Positions 54,186 to 62,872 of a stretch of DNA of 64,000 bases are shown here, piece by piece. The notes under the pieces are model-generated. The model saw only the letters and a list, made by a program, of their open reading frames with translations, did no database searches and was not told where the DNA came from. How positions within the stretch are numbered: the stretch's first letter is position 1; each line of letters starts with the position of its first letter. This DNA comes from Mycobacteriales bacterium (GTDB lineage Bacteria; Actinomycetota; Actinomycetes; Mycobacteriales; SCTD01), in the NCBI GenBank assembly GCA_030697205.1, contig JAUYQP010000049.1, positions 133,623 to 197,622 of the forward strand, in the 5' to 3' direction. Both the position numbers and the translations under genes were made by a program.

Positions 54186-55174
54186 TGGCTCGGATCGTGA
54201 TCGCGGACGACAGCCCCACTCTGCGCCGGATCGTCAGCAGCGTGCTGACGAAGGAGGGCCACGAGGTCATCCAGGCCGAGGACGGCATCGGTGCGGTGCA
54301 GGCGGTCTTCGCCCACCAACCCGACGCGGTCGTGCTCGACGTGCAGATGCCGCGGGTGTCCGGCTTCATCGCCGCACGGTTGCTCAAGGACGACTGGATG
54401 ACCGCGGACACGCCGGTGGTCATGCTCACCTCCCTCGACGCAGCCTCCGACCGCTACTGGGCGGGGCAGGCAGGCGTCGACCGCTACCTCACCAAGGACT
54501 TCGAGGCGCCCGAGCTCGCCGGCACCATCGACGAGGTGCTCATGGCGGCGACGGCGTCGCGCGGTGGGCGCCCGGCACTCAAGGCCGACCCGCTCGAGCT
54601 CAGCGAGGAGGACGTGCTCTCGCGGGTCTGCGACCTGCTCGACCGCAAGCTCTTCGAGTCCTCCGTCGCGCAGTCCGTCACCGCCATCGCCGCGACCGCG
54701 TCCGGCCTCGAGGCCTCGGTCGCCTCGCTGCTCGGCGTCCTGCAGCGCTTCGTCGGCTACGACCTCGCCGCGGTGCTGCTCGGTGCGGAGCGCCAGGCCT
54801 ACGTCGCGGTCGGTGGACCGACGGCCCAGCAGCACTACGAGGAGTTCATGAGCGCCTCCGCCGAGAGCGTCTCGTCGTACGGCGGTGAAGAGCTGTCCGT
54901 CGCCGCCCTCTCGACCCGGGTCGCCCAGGCCGGCGGCGCCCTCGTCGACGACCCGGACGACCTGCCGGGCGGTGCCGAGGGGGCCCGCATGGCGACGTTC
55001 GTGTCGATGCCGCTGCGCGGTCACGGTGGTGCCGTCGTCGGTGTCCTCGCGCTCTCGAGCGCCGTGAAGAACGCCTTCGGTGAGACCGCGTTGTCGACGC
55101 TCAAGCTCATCGAGGGCCCGGCCGCGATCGTCATCGACAACGCCCGTCTCGCGGGAGCGCGCGCCGGGGCCTGA
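54185..55174 (+). CDS. Response regulator with REC and GAF-like domains
   Basis: 329 residues from GTG 54185, sharing its G with the cheA stop (TAGTG). The receiver has IADDSPTLRR, LDVQMPRVSG, MLTSLD and YLTKDF. From about residue 160 a GAF-like domain follows (LLGVLQRFVGYDLAAVLLG, MATFVSMPLRGHGGAVVGV). There is no DNA-binding or enzyme output, so it probably acts by protein contact or as a phosphate sink. Confidence 0.88.
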   Translation: MARIVIADDSPTLRRIVSSVLTKEGHEVIQAEDGIGAVQAVFAHQPDAVVLDVQMPRVSGFIAARLLKDDWMTADTPVVMLTSLDAASDRYWAGQAGVDRYLTKDFEAPELAGTIDEVLMAATASRGGRPALKADPLELSEEDVLSRVCDLLDRKLFESSVAQSVTAIAATASGLEASVASLLGVLQRFVGYDLAAVLLGAERQAYVAVGGPTAQQHYEEFMSASAESVSSYGGEELSVAALSTRVAQAGGALVDDPDDLPGGAEGARMATFVSMPLRGHGGAVVGVLALSSAVKNAFGETALSTLKLIEGPAAIVIDNARLAGARAGA

Positions 55175-55217
55175 GCGCCCCTCGCGAACGTCCGACGCGC
55201 CGCCTACTGTGGAGCGG

Positions 55218-56960
55218 GTGCCGAACCGCCTGCTCCTGATCGCTGCCGGTGCCCTCGGCGGCACCGTTGTCCTCGGCGGGACCGCGCTCGCCCTCACCGG
55301 CAGCGATGTCCCGCGCGGCGTGGTCGTCGCTGGCGTCGACGTCGGTGGCGTGTCCGCCGCCGAGGCGCGCGGTCGGCTCGGCGCCGTGCTGCCCCGCACC
55401 ACCGCGCCGGTCAGGGTCGTCGTGGACGGCGAGGAGCGCACGATCGACCCGGTCGCGGCTGGGCTCTCGGTCGACCTCGACGCGACCGTCGACGCCCTCA
55501 CCGACACCAGTCCGCTCGACGGGCTGCGTGGCCTGTTCGGGGCCCGCCGCGAGGTCGAGCTGCGCACCGACGCCGACGACGCCACGCTCGCGGCCGCGGT
55601 CGCGGCGCTGAAGAAGGCCGTCGACCGACCGGCCCGCGAGGGCGCGGTCCGCTTCCAGGGCGCGACGCCGGTCGCGGTCCTGCCGCTCACCGGCCGGGTC
55701 CTCGACGCCGAGGCGACCGCGTCGGAGCTGCGCGACGAGTGGGTCACCGGCGAGCCGGTCGAGGCCGCGGTCGAGGTCACGCCGGTGAAGAGCACGGCCG
55801 AGGGGGTGCAGGCCGCGCTGACCAGCTTCGCGCGGCCCGCCGTCGCCGCACCCGTCACGGTCGACGTCGAGGGCAAGCCGCTCGTGGTGCGACCGGCCGA
55901 CATCGCGAAGGCCTTCTCGCTCGAGGCCGACAGCGAGGGCAACATCGCGCCCACTCTCAAGGGCGACGTGCTGCTGAAGGCGCTCGACGACCGGCTCGCC
56001 GCCGTGGAGCAGGAGCCGCTCGACGCCACCTTCGACGTCTCGAGCGGGACCCCCGTCGTGGTGCCCGGCAAGGACGGCAAGACCGTCGGCGCGGACGCGC
56101 TCGAGGCTGCCCTCAGCACGGTGCTGCGGTCGGCCGCCCCCCGGCGTACCTCCCTGGCCCTGGTCGTGACCCCGCCCCGGGTCACGACGGCGCTCGCGAA
56201 GACCCTCGGGGTGAAGGAGAAGGTCGGCGAGTTCACGACCTTCCACCCCTGCTGCCGGCCGAGGGTCACCAACATCCACCGCATCGCCGACATCGTCGAC
56301 GGCCACGTCGTGCTGCCGGGCGAGACCTACTCCCTCAACGGTGACGTGGGGGAGCGCGACCGCGCGCGCGGCTTCGTCGAGGCGCCGCAGATCCTCGAGG
56401 GGCAGTTCGTCGACCGGGTCGGCGGCGGGGTCTCGCAGTTCGCGACGACGCTCTACAACGCGACCTTCTTCGCCGGCATGCAGGACGTCGAGCACAAGCC
56501 CCACAGCTACTTCATCTCGCGCTACCCCGCCGGTCGCGAGGCCACCGTGTCGTTCCCCGCGCCGGACCTGAGGTGGAAGAACGACAGCCCGCACGGCGCG
56601 GTGATCATCACGCGCTACACCGAGCGCTCCATCACCGTCGAGCTGTGGGGGACCAAGAGGTACGACGAGATCGTGTCCGTCTCGTCGCCGCGCACCCGGA
56701 TGCGCACCTTCGGCACGCAGTACGTCCAGCGGGCCGACTGCACCGCCGCCTCCGGCGCCAACGGCTTCGACATCACGATCACGCGGATCTTCAAGAAGGG
56801 CGGCGTGGAGGTCAAGCGCGACAGCGCCAAGCACCGCTACCTGCCCGAGCCGCGCTTCATCTGCGGCCCGCCCCCGCGCCGCGCCGCGCCCGCTCCGTCT
56901 GGATCCCCGTCCCCGTCCGCGTCCCCGAAGCCCGCACCGTCCGCGTCCCCCACCGCCTGA
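55218..56960 (+). CDS. VanW family protein with peptidoglycan-binding-like repeats
   Basis: 580 residues from GTG 55218 (GTG 55209 also possible). An N-terminal signal anchor (LLLIAAGALGGTVVLGGTAL) precedes two PG-binding-4-like domains (VVAGVDVGGVSAAEARGRL is the first) and the VanW domain (FHPCCRPRVTNIHRIADIV, GEFTT, GGGVSQFATTLYNATFFAG). The end is a Pro/Ser tail. VanW proteins occur in vancomycin clusters and generally in Gram-positives; a role in wall assembly is likely but unproven. Confidence 0.9.
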   Translation: MPNRLLLIAAGALGGTVVLGGTALALTGSDVPRGVVVAGVDVGGVSAAEARGRLGAVLPRTTAPVRVVVDGEERTIDPVAAGLSVDLDATVDALTDTSPLDGLRGLFGARREVELRTDADDATLAAAVAALKKAVDRPAREGAVRFQGATPVAVLPLTGRVLDAEATASELRDEWVTGEPVEAAVEVTPVKSTAEGVQAALTSFARPAVAAPVTVDVEGKPLVVRPADIAKAFSLEADSEGNIAPTLKGDVLLKALDDRLAAVEQEPLDATFDVSSGTPVVVPGKDGKTVGADALEAALSTVLRSAAPRRTSLALVVTPPRVTTALAKTLGVKEKVGEFTTFHPCCRPRVTNIHRIADIVDGHVVLPGETYSLNGDVGERDRARGFVEAPQILEGQFVDRVGGGVSQFATTLYNATFFAGMQDVEHKPHSYFISRYPAGREATVSFPAPDLRWKNDSPHGAVIITRYTERSITVELWGTKRYDEIVSVSSPRTRMRTFGTQYVQRADCTAASGANGFDITITRIFKKGGVEVKRDSAKHRYLPEPRFICGPPPRRAAPAPSGSPSPSASPKPAPSASPTA

Positions 56961-57013
56961 CCCTGCGCCCGCTTCGCCCGCCCCCGCCGCCCGCGCCCGC
57001 CCCGCCCGCCCGC

Positions 57014-57132
57014 TGTCTCGGGTCAGGGTGGTCGCTCTGGTGACCCCGATCCACCGAGACGCCACGGCACGCGCCCGCTCAGTGCTGTCTCGGGTCAGGG
57101 TGGTCGCTCTGGTGACCCCGATCCACCGAGAC
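57014..57132 (+). repeat. Left inverted repeat: two 47-bp hairpins (57014-57060 and 57086-57132)
   Basis: The two 47-bp copies are identical and start 72 bp apart. Each has outer arms GTCTCGG/CCGAGAC and inner arms GGTCA/TGACC. The whole 119-bp segment is the inverted counterpart of 58173-58291, at about 105 of 119 positions. Confidence 0.93.
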
Positions 57133-57205
57133 GATGCCCGGTGACTGTCCACAGATCTCGCACGACGGGCCCGCAAGGCGGTCGAGGCGGCCACTGTGTC
57201 GAGTC

Positions 57206-58153
57206 ATGACGACGGCACCTGAGCCAGTCCAGCCCACGTGGCGCGATCTGCTCGTCCAGCAAGACGGCGTGATCAGCCGTGCCCAGGCTCTGCGCAGTGG
57301 CATGACCGCCGCCGGGTGGAAGTGGCAGTTCACGAGCAAGCGGTGGCAGCACGTCCTGCCCGGTGTGGCCGTGGCGCACCGCGGAGTGCCCAGTGATCGC
57401 GAGCGTGCGTGGGCGGCGGTGCTGGCCGCTGACGAGCACGCCGCCCTGACGGGTGACGCCGCCCTGATCGAGCTCGGCATGACGCTGCCCCGTCCCGCCG
57501 TGATCCACGTGGCGACGCCGGGTCGCATCAAGACGCCGCCGAAGTCAGGCGCCGATCACCTCGACCCGCCGCTCGTCGTCGTCCCCCACCGCGTCGTCCG
57601 GCTCGTCGACCTGAAGCACCCCGTGAAGTCACCCCCGCTCCTGCGCGCACCTGCGGCCGTCCTGCACTCGGCAGCGTGGGCAGTCAGCGACCGAGCCGCG
57701 GAGTGGCGGGTCGCCGCGGCCGTCCAGCAGCGACTCGTCACGGTTGCCTCCGTACGCTCCGCGGCCCAGGTGCTCCATCACGTGCCGCGCCGCGCGTTGA
57801 CGCTGGAGGTCCTGGAGGACGTGGACCTGGGCGCGACAGCGCGCAGTGAGCTCGACTTCCTGGGGCTGCTCCGTGAGCTCGGCCTGCCGCTGCCCGATCG
57901 GCTTCAGCGCCCCGTGCGCACGAGCACGGGAAAGCGCTACCTGGACGCCTGGTGGGAGCGGTGGCGGCTCGCCGTCGAGATCGACGGTGCGCAGCACATG
58001 GACGTGCGCGGATGGGACGCCGACACCCTGCGGGCCAACTCCATCCTGGTCGAGCACCTCTCCGACCGGGCGTTGCTGATGCGGTTCACGACAGGAAACC
58101 TGCGCCACGACCGCTCGCTGGTCGGACAGCAGCTGACCTCCGTCATGCGCTGA
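57206..58153 (+). CDS. AbiEi-like winged helix plus Vsr/DUF559-type nuclease-like protein
   Basis: 315 residues from ATG 57206. The N-terminal 55 residues resemble the AbiEi antitoxin helix-turn-helix (LVQQDGVISRAQALRSGMTA, WQHVLPGVAVAHRG). The middle is variable. The C-terminal 100 residues fit the Vsr-like DUF559 fold of the PD-(D/E)xK class: RSELDFLGLLRELGLP, RYLDAWWERWRLAVEIDG, AQH. The acidic residues expected for metal-dependent cleavage are present. No toxin partner adjoins it. The gene lies alone between inverted hairpin pairs, which suggests the protein may act on those repeats. Confidence 0.8.
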   Translation: MTTAPEPVQPTWRDLLVQQDGVISRAQALRSGMTAAGWKWQFTSKRWQHVLPGVAVAHRGVPSDRERAWAAVLAADEHAALTGDAALIELGMTLPRPAVIHVATPGRIKTPPKSGADHLDPPLVVVPHRVVRLVDLKHPVKSPPLLRAPAAVLHSAAWAVSDRAAEWRVAAAVQQRLVTVASVRSAAQVLHHVPRRALTLEVLEDVDLGATARSELDFLGLLRELGLPLPDRLQRPVRTSTGKRYLDAWWERWRLAVEIDGAQHMDVRGWDADTLRANSILVEHLSDRALLMRFTTGNLRHDRSLVGQQLTSVMR

Positions 58154-58172
58154 GGCTGCGGAGGTCAGTCGC

Positions 58173-58291
58173 GTCTCGGTCGATCGGGGTCACCAGAGCG
58201 ACCACTCTCGCCCGAGACAGCGCTGGGCGGGTGGGCGCGGTGGCGTCTCGGTCGATCGGGGTCACCAGAGCGACCACTCTCGCCCGAGACA
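58173..58291 (-). repeat. Right inverted repeat: two 47-bp hairpins (58173-58219 and 58245-58291)
   Basis: The two copies are identical to each other and 72 bp apart, as on the left, but differ from the left copies at four of 47 positions when inverted. The 25-bp spacers of the two sides also match at 19 of 25 positions when inverted. Confidence 0.93.
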
Positions 58292-58341
58292 CCGGCTGCG
58301 CGGGCGGGGGGCGGGCGGGGGCGCAGGCGGTGGGGGCCGGG

Positions 58342-59745
58342 CTAGGTGAGGGACCAGTCCTGGCCGGCGGGGGTGTCAGTGACCGCGACGCCGAGGGCTG
58401 CGAGCTCGTCGCGCAGCCGGTCGGAACCGGCCCAGTCCTTGGCGGCGCGCGCGGCCGCGCGCGCGTCGAGCAGCTCCTGCGCGCCCGCGGGCAGCACGGC
58501 CTGCTCCACCGGCTGGCCGACGAGGCGGGTGAGGTCGAGGCCGAGCAGCCCGTCGGCCCACGCGAACAGCTCGAACAGCGAGCCGGCCGGCAGGTCCGAC
58601 TTCGCCGCCCGGCGCAGCGCGACGACGGCCCGCGGCGTGTCGAGGTCGTCGTCGAAGGCGTCGAGCACCTCGAGGCGAACCTCGGCGCACATCGGCTTCG
58701 ACGGCTCCTCGGCCCACGCGGCGACCTGCCGCCGCCACGCCGTCAGCTGCCGGTCAGCCGCCTCGAGGCCCTCCCAGGACAGGTTGGCCTGCTGGCGGTA
58801 GCGGGTCTGCAGGAAGGCCAGTCGCAGCGCGAGCGGGTCGAGCCCGCGCTCGGCGAGGTCCGAGACGAGCACGACGTTGCCGGTCGACTTCGCCATCTTG
58901 CGGCCCTCGAAGAGCAGGTGCTCGCCGTGGACCCAGCGGGTGACGACCTCGTGGCCGACCGCGGCGTCGGACTGGGCGCGCTCGTCCTCGTGGTGCGGGA
59001 AGCGCAGGTCGATGCCGCCGAGGTGCAGGTCGATGCGGTCACCGATGAGGTCCAGCGACATCGCCGAGCACTCGATGTGCCAGCCGGGGAAGCCGTGTCC
59101 CCACGGCGACGGCCAGGTCATCTCGCGGGCCTCGCCGGCGCGCTTCCACAGCGCCCAGTCGGCGTGGAAGCGCTTGCCCGTCGCGGTCGACTCGCCCGTC
59201 GCCCCATGACCGGCCCGCAGGTCGTCGAGGCGGTTCCCGGAGATCGCACCGTACGACGGGAAGGAGCGCGCGTCGTAGTAGACGGTGCCGTCGTCCCCGA
59301 CGTACGCGTGGCCCTTGTCCACGAGCCGGGCGATCAGGTCGATCATGAGGCCGATGCACTCCGACGCCCGCGGGTAGGCGTCCGCGGGGCGCACCCCCAG
59401 GGCGGCGAGGTCGCGGTGGAACGCCTCCTCGTAGAAGCGCGCGACCGCGAAGGGGTCCTTGCCCTCGGCCTTCGCCTGCGCGAGCAGCTTGTCCTCGCCG
59501 TCGGCGTCGACGGCGGTGTCGTCCTGCAGGTGGCCGACGTCGGTGATGTTCTGCGCGAGGCGGACCCGCAGCCCGTGGGCCTGGGCGACGCGGCGGACGA
59601 GGTCGCCGAGCAGGAAGGTCCGCAGGTTGCCGACGTGGGCGTAGCGGTAGACCGTCGGCCCGCAGGCGTAGACGGTCAGCAGCCCCGGCGTCGCGGGGAC
59701 GATCTCCTCGACCGCACGGGTCCTGGTGTCGGTGAGCCTCAGCAC
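58342..59745 (-). CDS. cysS: Cysteinyl-tRNA synthetase
   Basis: 467 residues from GTG 59745. Zinc and HIGH region VYACGPTVYRYAHVGNLRTF, then QNITDVGHLQDD, GWHIECSAM, GGIDLRFPHHEDERAQSDA and the KMSKS loop as KMAKSTGN. A C-terminal helical anticodon domain ends in LRDELAALGVAVTDTPAG. It charges tRNA-Cys. The ITDVGHL and anticodon domain argue against the MshC ligase. KMAKS and some loop differences suggest it may be a second cysS paralogue. Confidence 0.88.
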   Translation of the reverse strand: MLRLTDTRTRAVEEIVPATPGLLTVYACGPTVYRYAHVGNLRTFLLGDLVRRVAQAHGLRVRLAQNITDVGHLQDDTAVDADGEDKLLAQAKAEGKDPFAVARFYEEAFHRDLAALGVRPADAYPRASECIGLMIDLIARLVDKGHAYVGDDGTVYYDARSFPSYGAISGNRLDDLRAGHGATGESTATGKRFHADWALWKRAGEAREMTWPSPWGHGFPGWHIECSAMSLDLIGDRIDLHLGGIDLRFPHHEDERAQSDAAVGHEVVTRWVHGEHLLFEGRKMAKSTGNVVLVSDLAERGLDPLALRLAFLQTRYRQQANLSWEGLEAADRQLTAWRRQVAAWAEEPSKPMCAEVRLEVLDAFDDDLDTPRAVVALRRAAKSDLPAGSLFELFAWADGLLGLDLTRLVGQPVEQAVLPAGAQELLDARAAARAAKDWAGSDRLRDELAALGVAVTDTPAGQDWSLT

Positions 59746-59845
59746 GCTCCCGAGAGTAGGCGGGTGAACCCACCTGCCCTGCTCTGCGTATGCAACACCG
59801 AGCAAGGTGCACGCCTCACCCACACCTGAAACAGGGGGTACGCCG

Positions 59846-62710
59846 GTGTCGTCCGGTGCCACACGTCGTCCGTTGTCCGTCCTGCTCGCCCTCGCGCTCG
59901 CCGGAGGAGGTGCGGTCGTCCTGGCCGCGCCGGCCGCCGCCGTGCCCACGGGCGGCTTCCTCGTGTACGGCCTGACGGCCACCGACCAGATCACCAGCTT
60001 CCGCACGGCCGCGCCCGCGACGCGCACCGCGCCCGTCGCGATCACCGGCCTCACCGCCGGCGACGACGTCGTGGGCATCGACATCCGCCCGGCCACCGGC
60101 CAGCTCTACGGCATCGTCAAGGGCTCCGCCGCCGACCGGGTCATCACGATCGACCCGGCCACGGGTGCGGCAACCGTCATCGGCGCCCCGATCTCCCCGC
60201 GGCTGTCCGGCACGAGCTTCGGCGTGGACTTCAACCCCGTCCCGGACCGCATCCGCGTCATCAGCGACGCCGACCAGAACCTCCGGCTCAACCCGGTCAC
60301 GGGCGGCGCCTCGGCGGTCACGGCGCCGAGCACGACGGGCGACGGCACCCTGGCCTACGCGACCGGGGACGCCGGCACCGGCACCGACCCGGTCGCCACC
60401 GCGGCCGGGTACACCGACAGCGTCGCGGGCACCACCATGACGACGCTCTACGACATCGAGACCGCCCGCGACGTCCTCGTCACGCAGGCGCCGCCGAACA
60501 ACGGCACCCTCAACACCGTCGGCACCGGTCTCGGCATCGGTGACGTCGTCGCCGCTGCCGGCTTCGACATCGCGGCCCCTGGCAACGAGGCCTTCGCGGC
60601 CCTGACCGTGGCCGGCACGACCAACCTCTACTCCGTCAACCTGACCACCGGTGCGGCGACCGTCGTCGCCGGCGGCCTCGGGACCGTCGACGACATCACC
60701 GTCGCGGTGCCGCGTGTCACCATCGCGGCGACCGGCCTCACCGAGGGCGGCAGCGCGACCGTCACGGTGACCCGCTCCGGCGACACCTCGACCGCGGCCA
60801 CCGTGACCTACACGACCGGCAGCGGCTCGGCGACGTCCGACACCGACTTCGCCGCGACCTCCGGCACCCTGTCCTTCGCGGCCGGTGAGGGCGCCAAGAC
60901 CTTCAGCGTCCCGCTCACGCAGGACAACCTGGTCGAGGGCGCGGAGACCTTCACCGTCACCCTCGGCACCTCGACCGCCGACCACGTCCTGTCCCCGGCC
61001 GTGAGCACCTTCACGATCACCGACGACGAGACCGGTCGGGCCTACGGCCTCACCACCGCCAACGAGATCACGACCTTCTCGGTCCAGGCTCCCGGCACGG
61101 CCACCCTGACCCGGGCGATCACCGGCCTCGCCGCCGGTGACGACGTCGTCGGCATCGACGTCCGCCCTGCGACCGGTGAGCTGTTCGGCATCGTCAAGGG
61201 CACGGCCTCGGACCGCATCGTCACCATCGACCCGGCCACGGGCACGGCGACGGTCGTCGGTGCTCCGATCAGCCCGCGACTGTCGGGCACGGCCTTCGGC
61301 GTGGACTTCAACCCGGTCCCCGACCGGATCCGCGTCGTCAGCGACGCCGACCAGAACCTTCGGCTCAACCCGGTGACGGGTGGCGCGTCCACCGTGACCG
61401 CGCCGAGCACGACCGGCGACGTCGACCTGCAGTACGCCGCGGGCGACGCCAACGCCGGTCAGAACCCGGGCGTCGTCGGTACCGGCTACACCAACAGCGT
61501 CGCGGGTGCCACGACCACCACGCTCTACGACCTCGACGCCACCGGTGACCGCCTCGTCACGCAGAACCCGCCCAACAACGGCACGCTCAACACCGTGGGT
61601 CCGCTCGGCGTCGACATCCAGAACGGCTCGGACCTCGACATCTCGCCCGCGGGCGGCACGGCCTTCGCCGCGCTGACCGTCGGCGGGGTCCCCGCGCTCT
61701 ACCGCGTCAACCTCACCAGCGGTGCGGCGACCTCACTCGGCGCGCTCTCGCCCGCCACCACCGAGGACCTCGCGCTCGCCTCGCCCGGCCGCCTCGCGGT
61801 CTCTGCGGAGACCGCGACCGTCGCGGAGTCGGTGGGCACTGCCACCGTCACGGTGACGCGCAGCACGCCCAACGGCACCGTCACCGTGGACTACGCCACC
61901 GGCGGCGGCACCGCGACCGCGGGCAGCGACTACACCGCGACCAGCGGCACGCTGACCTTCGCCGACGGCGAGGCCAGCAAGACGATCTCGGTGCCCGTCA
62001 CCAACGACACGGCCGACGAGCCGGCCGAGACCTTCGTCGTCACGCTGACCAACCCGACCGGTGGCGCGTCGCTCGGTGCGACCACGGCCCAGACCGTGAC
62101 GATCACCGACGACGACGGGGCGATCACCTCGCTGACCCTCGCGACGGCCGGCCCGCGGGCGGCCCGCGGCGCCCCCGCCCGCATCTCCGGGACGCTGTCC
62201 GGACCGTCCGGTGGCCTCGGCGGCAAGACCGTCGAGCTCGTCGCGCGCCAGCAGTACACGACGCGCACCGCGGTCGTCCGCACCTACACGACGGCGGCCG
62301 ACGGCAGCTTCGGCGGCGAGGTCGTCCCGACCGTCAACACCGTGCTGTTCGCCCGCTACGCCGGCAGCACCACCGACGACCTCGCGGGCTCGCAGTCGCC
62401 GCAGGTCCTCCAGGTGGTCCGCACCAGCATCAACGCCAAGGCGGCGCTCAACGAGCTCGACGGCCCGATCGCCACGGCCCGTATCTCCGGTGACACCGCG
62501 CCCGCCAAGCCGGGCTCGATCGTGCGTCTCCAGCGGGTCGTCAACGGCCAATTGCGCTCGTTCGACGCGGCCGCCCGGGTCGACAGCGCAGGCAAGTGGA
62601 CGCTCACCCGTCGCCTGTCGCGCGGCACCTACGTGCTGCGCGTGACCATCGGCGCGACGCACAGCAACGCGGCCGGCACCTCCAACGAGGTCGTCGTCCG
62701 GGTCAGCTGA
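59846..62710 (+). CDS. Large secreted protein with duplicated DUF4394 and Calx-beta domains
   Basis: 954 residues from GTG 59846 with AGGGGG eight bases upstream. A signal peptide is followed by DUF4394 (GDDVVGIDIRPATGQLYG, FGVDFNPVPDRIRVISDADQ), a Calx-beta domain (GSATVTVTRSGDTSTAATVT), a second DUF4394, a second Calx-beta (SVGTATVTVTRSTPNGTVTV) and about 190 residues of Ig-like sequence. The duplicated unit is 359 residues and 1077 bp. It is probably a surface or matrix protein that may bind calcium through Calx-beta. Its ligand is unknown. Confidence 0.9.
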   Translation: MSSGATRRPLSVLLALALAGGGAVVLAAPAAAVPTGGFLVYGLTATDQITSFRTAAPATRTAPVAITGLTAGDDVVGIDIRPATGQLYGIVKGSAADRVITIDPATGAATVIGAPISPRLSGTSFGVDFNPVPDRIRVISDADQNLRLNPVTGGASAVTAPSTTGDGTLAYATGDAGTGTDPVATAAGYTDSVAGTTMTTLYDIETARDVLVTQAPPNNGTLNTVGTGLGIGDVVAAAGFDIAAPGNEAFAALTVAGTTNLYSVNLTTGAATVVAGGLGTVDDITVAVPRVTIAATGLTEGGSATVTVTRSGDTSTAATVTYTTGSGSATSDTDFAATSGTLSFAAGEGAKTFSVPLTQDNLVEGAETFTVTLGTSTADHVLSPAVSTFTITDDETGRAYGLTTANEITTFSVQAPGTATLTRAITGLAAGDDVVGIDVRPATGELFGIVKGTASDRIVTIDPATGTATVVGAPISPRLSGTAFGVDFNPVPDRIRVVSDADQNLRLNPVTGGASTVTAPSTTGDVDLQYAAGDANAGQNPGVVGTGYTNSVAGATTTTLYDLDATGDRLVTQNPPNNGTLNTVGPLGVDIQNGSDLDISPAGGTAFAALTVGGVPALYRVNLTSGAATSLGALSPATTEDLALASPGRLAVSAETATVAESVGTATVTVTRSTPNGTVTVDYATGGGTATAGSDYTATSGTLTFADGEASKTISVPVTNDTADEPAETFVVTLTNPTGGASLGATTAQTVTITDDDGAITSLTLATAGPRAARGAPARISGTLSGPSGGLGGKTVELVARQQYTTRTAVVRTYTTAADGSFGGEVVPTVNTVLFARYAGSTTDDLAGSQSPQVLQVVRTSINAKAALNELDGPIATARISGDTAPAKPGSIVRLQRVVNGQLRSFDAAARVDSAGKWTLTRRLSRGTYVLRVTIGATHSNAAGTSNEVVVRVS

Positions 62711-62721
62711 CCCAGCCCGTC

Positions 62722-62761
62722 CCACCGGCCCGGTCCCTCGCTGGAGGAGCCGGGCCGGTGG
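62722..62761 (+). terminator. Hairpin terminator after the DUF4394 gene
   Basis: CCACCGGCCCGG pairs perfectly with CCGGGCCGGTGG across a 16-base loop, 12 bp after the stop. No T-run. Confidence 0.8.
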
Positions 62762-62806
62762 CCTGTCACGGGCCCGCAGAGGGCGTACGCCGGAAGTGGG
62801 CGGGCG

Positions 62807-62872
62807 CCTCGGTAGAGCCGGGCCTGGGCCTCTGTCGAGCCGGGTGCGGGTTTCAGTTGAGCCGGGCGCGCG
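62807..62872. repeat. Degenerate 3 x 22-bp tandem repeat at the 3' end of the SirB1-like gene
   Basis: Three 22-bp units share GAGCCGGG at the same offset. The last unit encodes the C-terminus and stop (62853) of the leftward gene; the other two lie beyond it. Confidence 0.6.

Larger units (their letters stand above)
57014..58291. mobile_element. Candidate repeat-bounded nuclease-gene unit
   Basis: 1278 bp bounded by 119-bp inverted repeats and holding one nuclease-like gene. No transposase motif and no obvious target duplication are seen, so mobility is inferred from layout alone. It lies between the convergent vanW and cysS genes. The layout resembles REP-associated transposase units. Confidence 0.4.

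Noticed and set aside
57014-58291. CRISPR array made of the 47-bp repeats
   Set aside because: Only two copies per side, with similar spacers and inverted sides; no cas genes are nearby.
57014-58291. Classic insertion sequence
   Set aside because: No transposase motif in the enclosed protein and no clear target-site duplication.
58342-59745. MshC (mycothiol cysteine ligase) instead of CysS
   Set aside because: ITDVGHL, PHHEDERAQSDA and a full anticodon-binding region favour a cysteinyl-tRNA synthetase.
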